Origin: Sanghuangporus weigelae
Taxonomy: Eukaryota; Basidiomycota; Agaricomycetes; Hymenochaetales; Hymenochaetaceae
DNA: 64,000 nt
Assembly (NCBI GenBank): GCA_033182465.1
Contig: CP137323.1
Coordinates: 1 to 64,000 of the forward strand
Reading direction: 5' to 3'
In this document: piece by piece, positions 1 through 10,839 of the stretch
Position numbering within the stretch: position 1 is the first letter of the stretch
Layout: each line of letters opens with the position of its first letter
Notes under the pieces: generated by a model
Told to the model about the DNA's origin: nothing
The model's database searches: none
Seen by the model: the letters and a program-made list of their open reading frames with translations, nothing else
Made by a program: the position numbers and the translations under genes

Positions 1-219
1 AACCCTAAGCCTAACCCTAAGCCTAACCCTAAGCCTAACCCTAAGCCTAACCCTAAAGCCTAACCCTAAGCCTAAGCCTAACCCTAAGCCTAACCCTAAG
101 CCTAACCCTAAGCCTAACCCTAAGCCTAACCCTAAGCCTAACCCTTAACCCTAAGCCTAACCCTAAGCCTAACCCTAAAGCCTAACCCTAAGCCTAACCC
201 TAAGCCTAAGCCTAAGCCT
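1..219. repeat. Telomere repeat tract, alternating CCCTAA / GCCTAA
   Basis: The window starts directly in a C-rich strand telomere-like array. The dominant unit is the 12-mer CCCTAAGCCTAA, so the G-strand reads TTAGGC alternating with TTAGGG. Alternation is regular apart from a few slips (CCCTAAA, doubled GCCTAA, one CCCTTAA) and ends in three GCCTAA-type units before unique sequence. The orientation, with the C-rich strand 5' at base 1, is that of a left chromosome end. Canonical fungal telomeres are pure TTAGGG, so the alternation is unusual. Confidence 0.93.
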
Positions 220-885
220 GTATTACATTACTAACACATACTGCGGATTACATCATATCTGCTGACTCATACTGATATTTCAAGTTCTACACAGTATCAC
301 TATCGGGTTGTCAATTTTGTTATTGCAGTAATACAAATTGTATAATTTAAATCTCTGTTTCTGTATATTATTACTAACAAGTGGTTGATTTATACATGTA
401 ACTATTCTATTCTACATTAATTTTCAATATAAAGAGAATAGTACTACTCTCATAGCATTTCAAGTTAAACTCGTATTATTACTGTAGTAACATGTATAGC
501 ATGTGTCGTAATTCGGTTTCTGAATAGTATTGCTACTGGGTGTCCAATTGATTCATGTAAGCATCCTATTCCACACTAATTTTTAATGCAAAGAGAATAG
601 TACCACTCTCATTATATTCTGTGCTGAACTTGTAATGTTATTGCAGTAGTATCTTTCGCATGTATTATATCTCAGTTTCTGCATAATATTGCTATCAGGT
701 GGTTGATTCATGCATGTAAGCATTCTATTCTGCACCAAATTTTAATCCAAAAAGAGAATGATATCACAATTATAATATTCAGATCTGACCTCATATTGTT
801 ATTACAGTAACATACATTGCACATATTGTATCTTGCTTTCTGCATAGTATCCCTACCGAGTGTCCGATTTATGCATTACAGTACA
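220..885. repeat. Subtelomeric AT-rich tandem repeat, ~160-bp period
   Basis: Diverged copies of one unit recur about every 160 bp. The landmark GTTTCTG(C/A/T)ATA.TATT..TA appears near 355, 516, 674 and 836. Each is followed by a TTGATTCATG-like block, a CTATTCTACA-like block and AAAGAGAATAGTA. No gene is seen. It lies between the telomere and the first gene remnant, as subtelomeric satellites usually do. Confidence 0.7.
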
Positions 886-3300
886 ATGCTTACCGAAGCT
901 GCTCCTCTTCTATTGCATAGATAAGGAAATCCGGTGTCAGTCCTTCCACATCTATAGCCATCGTAAAGAAGAAGAAATAGATCAACTAATATATGTAGTT
1001 GCCCATGCGAGTTGTCTATAGCCGCATGCTTACCATGCTCTTCATGTAGTGGTCAAGTGCAGCGTCAGAATGTATCGAACTATCGCTTCAAGCAGCTCAA
1101 GGCCCCACGTATTCTTGATTTTGACGGGATTAGTTTCTGCTGCACAACGGCTAGAATGTTTGTGAATTGTCGCGTGGTTGCTAATTCTGCGGCATCTGTA
1201 CGCAAGAAAGCTTTTAGGAGGCAAATGAGACCAGGAATACTACTTTTTTGCGCCCAGCTTGACGGTTGAAGAAGGAATGGTAAAAGGGCCCGGTAATCGG
1301 CAGGAATTCCTCCGCGATGTAATTCTAGCATTTGCGAGATAATCTGGAACACGTAAGGAGTGAATTCTATCTGAGCAGTCAGTGTGCGGTCAGGAAAATC
1401 GCAGGGGTGGTGATGACTGACTGACAGTCGATGTCCTGTTGTGAGATAATCGTGAACGGTCCGAAAAGATTTTTCTCAAAGGTCGAAAGCGACGCCAGAG
1501 ATGTTGCGACGGTAAACGTATACACAGGTCTAGTACGATTTGTACGGAATCTCCATGTCCACGTACCTTATCAGAGCAGATACGGCTTCATATTGGTAAA
1601 ATTTTGGATTGCTCGGACTCTTCGCGATTGCTCCAAGAACGTCAATCAAACATTGCAGAATATTTTGGTAGGTGGGGACGAGCGTCGTAGGGGTAGTAAG
1701 TATGACACGCATGACACCTACACGGAGTAATTCAGATGGAGCCGGAGGACAAAAGCCACACACGCACACTTCATAAAGTAGTCATTTTCCGCAATCTTCT
1801 CCAGCGACCCGCCTGACTCGACTCTAGAAGGTACAGCTTTTAAAACTTCGCGAATGTCTTCTTGATTAAATCTAGAAAGTCGTTGAGTGGAGATGCGGCG
1901 GTGGCGAGCAAAGTTTCTTACAGCAACTGGGAGTTGCACTTGATGACGAGGATCTGGTCGATAGTTGTTGCGGCGTACGTATACGTGACACAATCGGAAG
2001 AACCGAGTCGGCACAAGAGTGGAAGGACGGAAACAAGCTGTTCCTTTGTGAGCTGCATCAATCCCGTCAATGAGACTCTTCAAAGGTCAAGAGGTGCTTA
2101 ATAAACCTGCCTGATTTCGAAAACAGTATAAGAAGCAAATCGAGTCGACTTGAACGATCGGATGCACGGTGTCGGATTCGGCTTATAGGTCCTCGAACAT
2201 GTTTCGTGAAAAGGAGTCTACGACGTGAACTAGAGCATTTGTGCTCGTCACTCCTTGCTGCGAGATGATTAAAGAATGAGGGCAGCAGGTCGACAGAATA
2301 AAGCATCTTACCTGAGCGGCAGCTCCGAGCGTTGCGACAGCAGCGAGAAGATATACACTCTGGTCCTTCCGCTTCCAGCTATCTTCACCTCGCAGATCGC
2401 ACGCGTACTCCCGTACGCCTAATCCGATCCATCGGAGAACAATTCCTGTCGTAACTGCAGCATATCCGCTTGTAACAAGGGCACGCAGAACATCTGCAGC
2501 GGCTTGGCGCCGTGTCGTTCCTCCTGCAGTCGGACCATCGGCAACTGCAGCCGAACTCGCACTAGCAAATGTGAGATCAAGACGCGCATATTCGAGAGCA
2601 TCGTCTTCAAACTGCTCTACTTCATAAGTCCCCAGCGACACATTCGGCACGACAACACCTTCAGCAACGCCATCGATTGTCTCTCGGCTCTCGAAAATTC
2701 CGCGATAATTCCCAGAGCGGATAGCCGTACTAAGAAAATGGAGTGACTGGCTTACGAGGCCATCATAGGCGACCCCGGACCGCCGACCGCCACTCAGAAG
2801 ACCCCAGAGAGCACGAACGAAAGCTTCAACTGAATTTGAGCTAATAAGCAGCTCCGGATACCGATGAGCACACGCTTCAACGAGCTGAAAAATACCGGTC
2901 TTTACTTGAGAAGAAACACCAGCCGTCGGTTCATCCGTATCAGTTTGCAGCTCAGGGGGGGTCCCACAGAAGAAACCGGATGAACATCCCGTTTTCTGCG
3001 CCGAAGAACTCGGTATGAGCGACCTCAAGCGCTGGAGGGAGGTCCTGACACACAAGGTCATCGGAAATCTTCAGGAGGACGACCATTGCTCGTGCAACAG
3101 TCTCCGTGTCTTTGCTCGGAGGCAATGGGCTGTCGAGGAACATCCCTGCAGTGTAACGGAGAAATTGTAGGAACGGTTCTGCAAACTGGGCCGGGACGAA
3201 GTTGATGACTGTGCATAACTCGTCAGTGCGCATCTCAGACCGCCATCGTCCAAATATAGAGTGCGCAGTTTCAAGAATTGAGAGATTGATTGCATATGAC
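886..3300 (-). pseudogene. CSE1: CSE1 (exportin-2) pseudogene, copy A
   Basis: CSE1/CAS is the karyopherin that returns importin-alpha from nucleus to cytosol. Minus-strand frames match the family in order: AINLSILETAHSIFG and the TVINFVPAQF segment (about 3300-3150), the TRRQAAADVLRALV block (about 2510), GVTSTNALVHVVDSF (about 2240), and the C-terminal IISQMLELHRGGIPADYR and PFLLQPSSW helices (about 1320-1260). A last exon fragment runs to about 890. Introns remain recognisable, for example CAG/gtaag at about 2320. The copy lacks the first exons, has frame breaks and stops, and cannot give a full importin-beta-like receptor. It forms a ~2.4-kb tandem unit with copy B. Family assignment is strong; exact exon borders are not. 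Confidence 0.82.
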
Positions 3301-5710
3301 GCAATTGGAAGAACCGAGATGGCGCAGGAGGAGTGGAAGAACGGAAACCTGCCTGATTTCAAAAACAGTATAAGAAGCGAATCGAGTCAATTTGAAGGAT
3401 CGGATGTACCGCGTTGGAATCGGCTTATAGGTCCTCGAACATGTTTCGTGAAAAGGAGTCTACGACGTGAACTAGAGCATTTGTGCTCGTCACTCCTTCC
3501 TGCGAGATGATTAAAGAATGAGGGCAGCAGGTCGACAGAAGAGAGCATCTTACCTGAGCGTCGCGACAGCAGAAGATATACACTCTGATCTTTCTGCTTC
3601 CAGCTATCTTCACCTCGTGGATCGGGCACGTACTCCTGTAAGCTTAATCCGATCCATCTGAGAACAATATTGTCGTAACCGGAGTATATCCGCTTGCAAC
3701 AAGGGCATGCGGAACATCTGCAGTGGATTGACGTCGTGTCATTCCTTCTGCAGTCAAACTGTCAGCAATCGCAGCCGAACTTGCATAAGCAAATGAGAGA
3801 TCGAGACGCACACGTTCGATAGGGTCGTCTTCAAACCACTTGTGAATTGTCCCGTGCCTGCTAATTCCGTGACATCTGTACGCAAGAAAGCTTTTAGGAG
3901 GCGAACGAGACTAGGAATGCTTCCTTTCTGCACCCCGCGTGACGATTGAAGAAGAAATGGTAAAAGCGATCGGTAATCGGCAGGAATTCCTCCGCGATGT
4001 AATTCTAGCATTTGCGAGATAATTTGGGACACGCCAGGAGTGAATTCTATCTGAGCAGTTAGTGTGCGGTCAGGAAAATCGCAGGGGTGGTGATGACTGA
4101 CTGACAGTCGATGTCCTGTTGTAAGATAATCGTGAACGGTCCGAAAGATTCTTTTCAGGGTTCGAAAGCGATTCCGGAGACGTTGCGACGATTAACCTAC
4201 ACACAGGTCTAGTACGATTTTTGCAGAATCTCCGTGTCCACACACCTCATTAGAGCAGATATTGCTTTCAAATATATATTGGTCAAAATTTCGATTGCTC
4301 GGATTTCTTCGCGATTGCTCCAAGAATGCCAATCAAACGCTGCAGAAGTTTTTGATACATGGGGACGAGCGTCGTAGGGGCAGTAAGTATGACACACATG
4401 ACACCTACACGGAGTAATTCAGATAGGACCGGAGGACAAAAGTTGCACACGCACATTTCATCCGCTAGTCATTTTCCGCAATCTTCTCCGGCCACCCGCC
4501 TGACTCGACTCTAGAAGGTACGGCATTTGAAACTCCACGGACGTCTTCTTGATCAAACCTAGAATGACGTTGAGTCGAGATGCGGCGATGGCGAGCAAAG
4601 CTTCTTACAGCAATTGGGAGTTGCGCTTGATGACGAGTATCCGTTGAACGATAGTTGTCGCAGCGCGCGTATAAGTGATGTAATCGGAAGAACCGAGATG
4701 ACGCAGGAGGAGTGGAAGAACGGAAACAAGCTGTTCCTTTGTGAGCTGTAATGGTGGCGCCAGAGAGACTCTTCGAATGTCAAGATGTGCTTAAACAACC
4801 TACCTGATTTCGAAATAGTATAAGAAGCGAATCGAGTCGATTTGAAGGATCGGATGTACCGCGTCGGAATCGGATTGTAGGTCCTCGAATACATTCCGGA
4901 AAAAGAAATCTACAACATCAACCAGAGCATTTATGCTCGTCACAACTTGCTGCGAGATGATTAAAGAATGAGGGTAGCAGGTCGACAGAATGAAGCATTT
5001 CACCTGAGCGGTAGCTCCAAGCGTTGCGACAGCAGTGAGAAGATATACACTCTGATCTTTCCGCTTCCGACTATCTTCACCTCGCAGATCGCACGCGTAC
5101 TCCCGTACGCCTAATCCGATCCATCGGAGAACAATTCCTGTCGTAACTGAAGCATATCGGCTTGCAACAAGGGCACGCAGAACATCTGCAGCGGCTTGGC
5201 GCCGTGTCGTTCCTCCTGCAGTCGGACCGTCAGTAACTGCAGCCGAACTCGCACTAGCAAATGAGAGATCGAGACGCACATATTCAAGAGCGTCGTCTTC
5301 AAACTGCTCTTCTTCATGAATCCCCAGCGACGCATTGGGTACGACAACACCTTCAACAAGACCATCGACGGTCTCTCGGCTCTCGAAATCCCCTCGATCG
5401 TTCCCGGAGCGGATAGCTGTACTAAGAAAACGGAGTGACTGGCTTACGAGGCCATCATAGGCGAACGCGGGAGGTTCTGGCACACAAGGTCATCGAAAAT
5501 ATTGAGGAGGACAACCATTGCTCGTGCAACAGTCTCCGCGTCCTTATTGGGAGGCAATGGGCTGTCGAGGAGCATCCCTGCAGTGTAACGGAGAACTTGT
5601 AGGGGCGCGAACTGGGCCGGGACGAAGTTAATGACTGTGCATAACTCGTCAGTGCGCATCTCAGACCGCCATCGTCCAAATATAGAGTGCGCAGTTTAAG
5701 AATTGAGAGA
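3301..5710 (-). pseudogene. CSE1: CSE1 (exportin-2) pseudogene, copy B with internal rearrangement
   Basis: This is a second decayed CSE1 copy on the minus strand. Its middle part is the best preserved: from about 5480 to 4800 one frame carries FEDDALEYVRLDL, TRRQAAADVLRALV and, after an intron, NALVDVVDFFFRNVFEDLQ. The C-terminal exon around 4030-3845 (IISQMLELHRGGIPADYR) is fused near 3840 to a displaced duplicate of the middle region (about 3345-3838), which reads in the wrong order for the gene. The N-terminal exons are absent. The upstream edge (about 5703-5715) has the same chimeric joint as the edge of copy A (about 3293-3305), so A and B arose by tandem duplication of one already rearranged unit. 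Confidence 0.8.
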
Positions 5711-6540
5711 TTGATTGCATATGACGCAATTGGAAGAACCGAGATGGTGCAGGAGGAGTGGAAGAACGGAAACAAGCTGTTCCTTTGCGAGCTGCAACAA
5801 TCCCGTCAATGAGACTCTTCAAAGGTCAAGAGGTGCTTAATAAACCTGCCTGATTTCGAAAACAATATAAGAAGCAAATCGAGTCGACTTGAACGATCGG
5901 ATGCACAGCGTCGGAGTCGGCTTGTAGGTCCTCGAATACGTTTCGTGAAAAGAAGTCTATGGCATCAACCAGAGCATTTGTGCTCGTCACTCCTTCCTGC
6001 GAGATAATCAAAGAATGAGGGCAGCAGGTCGACAGAAGAGAGCATCTTACCTGAGCGTCGCGACAGCAGCGAGAAGATATACACTCTGGTCTTTCCGCTT
6101 CCAGCTATCTTCACCTCGCAGATCGCACGCGCACTCCCGTCCACCTATTCCGATCCATCGGAGAAAATTTTCTGTCGTAACTGCAGCATAACCGTTTGCA
6201 ACAGGGGCACGCAGAACATCTGCAGCGGTTTGGCGCCGTGTCGTTCCTTCTGCAGTCCGACCGTCAGCAATCGCAGCCGAACTCGCACTAGCAAATGTGA
6301 GATCAAGACGCACATATTCGAGAGCGTCGTCTTCAAACTGCTCTACTTCATGAGTCCCCAGCGACACATTCGGCACGACCACGCCTTTAAGACCGCCACT
6401 CAGAAGACGCCAGAGAGCACGAACGAAAGCTTCAACTGAATTTGAGCTAATAAGCAGCTCCGGATACCGATGAGCACACGCTTCAGCGAGCTCAAAAATA
6501 TCGGTCTTTATTTGAGAAGAAACACTAGCCGTTAGGTGAT
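5711..6540 (-). pseudogene. CSE1: CSE1 (exportin-2) pseudogene, fragment C
   Basis: A middle-only fragment of CSE1 on the minus strand. It contains ELAEACAHRYPELLISSNSV, an EYVRLDLTFAS segment, a RRQTAADVLRAPV segment and, after an intron near 6050, TNALVDAIDFFSRNVFEDLQ. A short internal deletion removes part of the region between the ALWRLLSGG and KGVVVPNVSLG segments relative to copy A. It ends abruptly near 6540 against the SAC3-derived segment, so this is a breakpoint and not an exon border. No working protein is possible. Confidence 0.8.
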
Positions 6541-7589
6541 TCATCCTTTCCTCTTTGATCGTCGTAGAACTCCTTCAGAGACAGCAGAGCTTTTGCAGAC
6601 GTAAAGATTCAGACAACAAAGTGGTGACAAGGTCGAGGACTCACAATTCATAAGCCGCTGGACCTCCAAAGCTCGATCGAACGTAGGTACGTCGTATATG
6701 AGATGGAGTGAAAGGATTTGAAAACGTGTGCATTGTTCGTGACACTCGATAGCTATTGGTCCGCTGTCTTGCTGAATCGTGAAATCGTTGCGTACAGCTC
6801 GAGAGCGATCCCGGACAAATGCCTGAGTCTCCGCGAAGCCACCTCTTGGAATGAGGTCATGGAAGAGGTAGTCGAGAGTTCCGAAAGTCTAACGCCCGCA
6901 AGCAAAATAGCAAAGTCATAAGTGCAGCTTAAAGTCAACATCATTCAGGAGTTAGCATGGACGCACGCATTCCCATTTATCAAGGTTGTTCTCCCATTCT
7001 CGCCGGTAGCGTTCGAATTCGGGACGCATCTCTTGACAGGTTCCGACCATAGTGATAGCTTCCTCGAGTCGTTTCGGTTCGTCGGTTCGTCCATCTTGCC
7101 TTCACATACGGCTCGAGCACGTTCTTCTTCCCGCGCCTTGAAAAGCTAAAGTTCACGAAAGCAGTATTCAGCAAGCACAATAATCAAAGAAACGTGTAGC
7201 ACGCACTCCTTCCCATGTCTTTCCAGTACCGTTCGACATAGGAGGAGCAGGTGTCGACAAGCGCGAAGGACCTGCGTCGGAAGCTGAAGCAGCACCGTCA
7301 TCTTCGTCCTCCGTTGCATTTGTCGGGGGCACAGCGCTATATGAACTGTGCCCATTCACACCCGCATTCGCTCCTCGTTCACCCCTCACTCTCGCTGAGC
7401 TTCCGCCTCTCCCTTTCTCCCATCTCCCGTCCGGTGCAGGCGACGGGCGTCTAGTATCACTCACCCAGGTCTTGTTCTTTGAATGAGAAGGTGTGGTTCC
7501 ACCTCGGTCGCCCTGCACAATCGTCGCCGTCGCCCGAATCTTTTGGGGTGCAGGCGCGCCGCCGTGCTTCGCCGGTGCGTAGACGCATC
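6541..7589 (-). pseudogene. SAC3/GANP-family mRNA export gene fragment
   Basis: SAC3 scaffolds the TREX-2 complex at the nuclear pore. Minus-strand reading gives its hallmarks in order. First comes a low-complexity N-terminal exon (about 7589-7238). After an intron comes EEAITMVGTCQEMRPEFERY, where the family has MCPEFER. Then, after another intron, come LDYLFHDLIPRGGF, VRDRSRAVRNDFTIQ and GPIAIECHEQCTRFQIL, and finally SLKEFYDDQRGKDES. Introns are retained, so the source was genomic DNA, not cDNA. The conserved Cys of the MCPEFE motif is Arg here, and there is a frame shift in the second exon and apparently another near the start of the third. The fragment stops inside the SAC3 domain at about 6541, where CSE1 sequence begins. 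Confidence 0.8.
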
Positions 7590-7724
7590 CTGCACGTCAC
7601 GATGAGAACGTGGACCAGCGTTTATGACTACGATTTCTACTTGCAGGCTCACACGCGCAGACAAGCAGGGCTCTATATGTGATCGTGGGAACATCTTCAA
7701 AAAACTCGGATGCGTACGCATCCA

Positions 7725-7930
7725 CAGCCCGGGGGGCACAGCCTGGGGGGGGCACAGCCTTGGGGGGGGCTGGGGGATGCACAGCCCTGGGGGGGTGCAC
7801 AGCCCTGGGGGGTGCACAGCCCTGGGGGGTGTTGCCTAAAAAGGGTGGAGATAACCTAAGCACATTACCCAAAGAGGGAGGGGGGCTGTTTAGGGTGGGC
7901 TGGGGGGCCCTTCCTAAAGAGGCAGGAGCC
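7725..7930 (+). repeat. G-run minisatellite (GCACAGCCCTGGGGGG units)
   Basis: Imperfect units of GCACAGCCCTGGGGGGT are repeated between about 7725 and 7832, each with a run of six to eight G on the plus strand. G-rich sequence continues to about 7930. Four or more close G runs could form G-quadruplexes. Open frames across it are Gly/Pro-rich by composition and are not taken as coding. It sits between the SAC3 fragment and CSE1 copy D. Confidence 0.75.
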
Positions 7931-7966
7931 CCAGGATGTTGACCAAGATCCCAGGAGGAATATATA

Positions 7967-9456
7967 TAGGCTTACGAGGCCATCATAGGCAAACCCAGAT
8001 CGCCGACCACCACTCAGAAGATGCCAGAGAGCACGAATGAAAGCTTCAACTGAATTTGAGCTAATAAGCAGCTCTGGATACCGATGAGCACACGCTTCAG
8101 TGAGCTCAACAATCCTGGTAGGTATCTCCCGTGTTCGCACCAGTTATGCTGGAATGCGGAGAATGTCCAGTAAGCTGAGGCTGCTGAGACGTAGCGTACA
8201 AGACACTGGGCGGGTAAAAAGACTGTGAGATCTGCTGCGATGTACCAACTGACCAATGCTGTTGGTGCGGTGGCCGCTGCTTGATGACTATTACACTTCC
8301 TTGTGCCTTGTCGTCCGTATATGTACTCTCAAGATCGTTGCACATATGATGACGATTTTGGCACGTGCCAAACCCCATCGCGGAGCTTCCAATGACATTC
8401 CTAAGTGAAGCACTGCACGAGAGATTCACCTGAGCAGTTGACCAATCAGAGCCAAATTCGCACTAGCAAATGAGAGATCGAGATGCACATATTCCAGAAC
8501 GTCGTCTTCGAACTGCTCTACTTCATGAATCCCCAGCGACACATTCCGCACGACACCGCCTTCAACAAGGCCTCGATAGTTTCCCGGCTCTCGAAAATTC
8601 CTCGATAATTCCCAGAGCGGATAGCCGTGCTAAGAAAACGGAGTGACTGGCTTACGAGGCCATATAGGCGAACGCAGGAGGTTCTGGCATGCAAGGTAAT
8701 AGAAAATATTGAGGAGGACAAACATTGCTTGCGCGACAGTCTCTGCGTCTTTCTTTGGAGGCAATGAGCTGTCGAGGTGCATCTCTCCAGTGTAACGGAG
8801 AACTTGTAGGAACGCGAACTGGGCCAGGATAAAGTTGGTGACTGTGAATAAATTGTGAGTACGCATCTCCGACCGCCATCATCCCAAATATACAGTGCGC
8901 AGTTTCAAGAACTGAGAGATTGATTGCATATGCATTCGGTGCAGGATTGAGCGCGTTCACGAGTTCCTTAACTCAAGGTGAGAGCAGCATACAACTTAAC
9001 TGACTTGGACATACCTTGACAAGACCCTCCCATCGTTCCCGAAAATTGTAACCTGCAATTATCGAAACAGTCTACGCCACCTGTGCACGAAGGTTGTTGT
9101 CGAGCAGGCTCGTGAGAGAGATCATTGCGGGAACAAGTTGTGTATGCAGAGGATGCTTTTCAGAATCGAGAGTAACTAGTTCATCCTAGTCCCGTCAGCT
9201 CCTTTTGACACGTAGTTATGCGAGAACACAGTACCTCTTCCCATCTATGCTTGACTGTGTTCTTGAGATAAACACTAGCAGCTAATTGGACCGATCAATC
9301 GTGACCTGAGGTGATGACTAGTTGAAGAAGAGCCGACAGAAAGCCTGACTAAGCTGAAAGAGCAGCAAGATCTTGCTCTGCCGGTTTGCGAGTTGCAGGA
9401 TTTAGAGAAGCAAGTAGTAGAGTCGGGATGTGTGGTCGCAGCTTGCATGCCAGCAT
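7967..9456 (-). pseudogene. CSE1: CSE1 (exportin-2) pseudogene, copy D (N-terminal part)
   Basis: This copy keeps the gene's 5' end. An ATG at 9456-9454 opens LLLASLNPATRKPAEQDLAA, followed (with a stop and a frame shift) by VQLAASVYLKNTVKHRWEE, the N-terminal HEAT region typical of CSE1. Further on come QLVPAMISLTSLLDNNLRAQ, a SIIAGYNFRERWEGLVK segment, AINLSVLETAHCIFG and, at the far end, EACAHRYPELLISSNSVEAF (about 8100-8030). Sequence of other origin interrupts it at about 8114-8448. Together with copies A-C it shows that the locus once held, or received, the whole gene. The copy is truncated near 7967. Confidence 0.8.
8114..8448 (-). other. Unidentified coding-like scrap inside CSE1 copy D
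   Basis: Between two recognisable CSE1 segments lies about 335 bp without CSE1 similarity. The minus strand is open for about 100 residues of Gln/Ser/His-rich sequence (for example PPHQQHWSVGTSQQISQSF), which resembles a linker region of a nuclear protein. I do not recognise the source gene. No start or stop of its own is evident, so it is probably an inserted fragment of another gene. Confidence 0.45.
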
Positions 9457-9989
9457 AATCACGTGACACAAAAAGCTGTCCCCTCCTTGTCCGGATCCTC
9501 CGGACATCTACTGTGAAGCTCGTAAATCTCGCAAAAAATATATTTGTAAACTATATGTCGGAGTCCATCAAGCCTACATATTATGTATAGATTTAATATA
9601 CCTGCATATTAATGTTGTAACTTTGTAGTGTGCTATTTGCAACAAAGTAAAAGAAAATTTTATAAAACATCAAATGAAAGATTCTCTTGTGTGAGTCTGG
9701 ATCCTCTGGACACTGAATGCATCAACCTTTGGCAAGTGAGAGTACCCACCTTGCGTGTCCAGATATTCCGGACATATACAATGTGATACATTTGTTGAGT
9801 AAAGGACCCACCTTGTGTGTCTGGATCATCCGGACATCTGTAATTATTTCATATATAAATGTTAGAGACACTCTCTAAATAAGAAAAAAGACATGTCAGT
9901 TAGGCTTGGCATGTCCTAGGTGCCAGATACAGATGTCTCCGAATCGGAGACACTTTCAGCTTGAGAGAGAGGCAAACAATTCACTCAAA
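9457..9989. other. Spacer with short palindromes, no gene seen
   Basis: The stretch is AT-rich around 9520-9670. It holds palindromes of the form GTCCGGAT..TCCGGACA near 9500, 9700, 9757 and 9818. No open frame has homology I can name. Confidence 0.5.
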
Positions 9990-10710
9990 CAGCCTCTCTA
10001 ACAGGCAAAGTGTTCCTGATTCAGGGACAGCTGAACATGGGAGGTAGGACATGCAAAATATGCTGAGATGGGCTCTCTAACAGGCAAAGTATCCCCGAAT
10101 TGGGGACAGCTGAACATGGGAGGTAGGACATGCAAAATAAACTGAGATGGCCTCTCTGTCAGGCAAAGTGTCTCCGATTCGGGGACAGCTGAACATGGGA
10201 GGTAGGACATATTAAAATTCACTCAGACAGCCTCTCTGTCAGGTAAAGTGTCCCCGATTCGGGGACAGCTAAACATGGGAGGTAGGACATGCAAAATAAA
10301 CTGAGATGGCCTCTCTGCCAGGCAAAGTGTCCCCGATTCGGGGACACCTGAACATGGGAGGTAGGACATATTAACATGAAAGGGAGACTATGCCAGTGAG
10401 GTTTGGCATGTCCTACTTCTCATGCACAGGTGTCTCCGATTCGGGGACACTTTGCCTGGCAGAGAGGCCATCTCAGTTTATTTTGCATGTCCTACCTCCT
10501 ATGTTCAGGTGTCCTCAAATTGGGGACACTTTGCCTGACAGAGAGGCCATCTCAGTTTATTTTGCATGTCCTACCTCCCATGTTCAGCTGTCCCCAATTC
10601 GGGGATACTTTGCCTGTTAGAGAGCCCATCTCAGCATATTTTGCATGTCCTACCTCCCATGTTCAGCTGTCCCTGAATCAGGAACACTTTGCCTGTCAGA
10701 GAAGCCATAT
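9990..10710. repeat. Inverted array of ~80-bp units, centred near 10388
   Basis: The left arm (about 9990-10380) has units of ~80 bp containing GGGGACAGCTGAACATGGGA, GGTAGGACATGCAAAATAAA and CTCTCTGTCAGGCAAAGTG. The right arm (about 10390-10710) has the same units in reverse complement. Matching outer units (TTCCTGATTCAGGGACAG against CTGTCCCTGAATCAGGAA) show true arm-to-arm pairing; the left arm has one extra unit. Each unit also contains the short palindrome CCCCGATTCGGGG. Open frames of 74-103 codons inside are by-products of the repeat. The array could extrude as a hairpin. Confidence 0.8.
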
Positions 10711-10839
10711 TTGACATGCTCAACTGTCTTCTACTAAGGTGTCTAGCTCATCCAGACAGCCTGGCAGTAGCCTAAGAGGCTTGTCCATCTCTTCAGACCT
10801 CCAACCCTACGACCCTACTCAGATTCACCTTTAGCTTAT

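Noticed and set aside
7461-7942. Gly/Pro-rich ORFs across the G-run minisatellite
   Set aside because: Open in several frames on both strands simply because the repeat lacks stop codons.
9990-10710. Regular repeats with ~80-bp period resembling a CRISPR array
   Set aside because: Units are contiguous repeats without unique spacers, are inverted around a centre, and lie in a eukaryotic chromosome.
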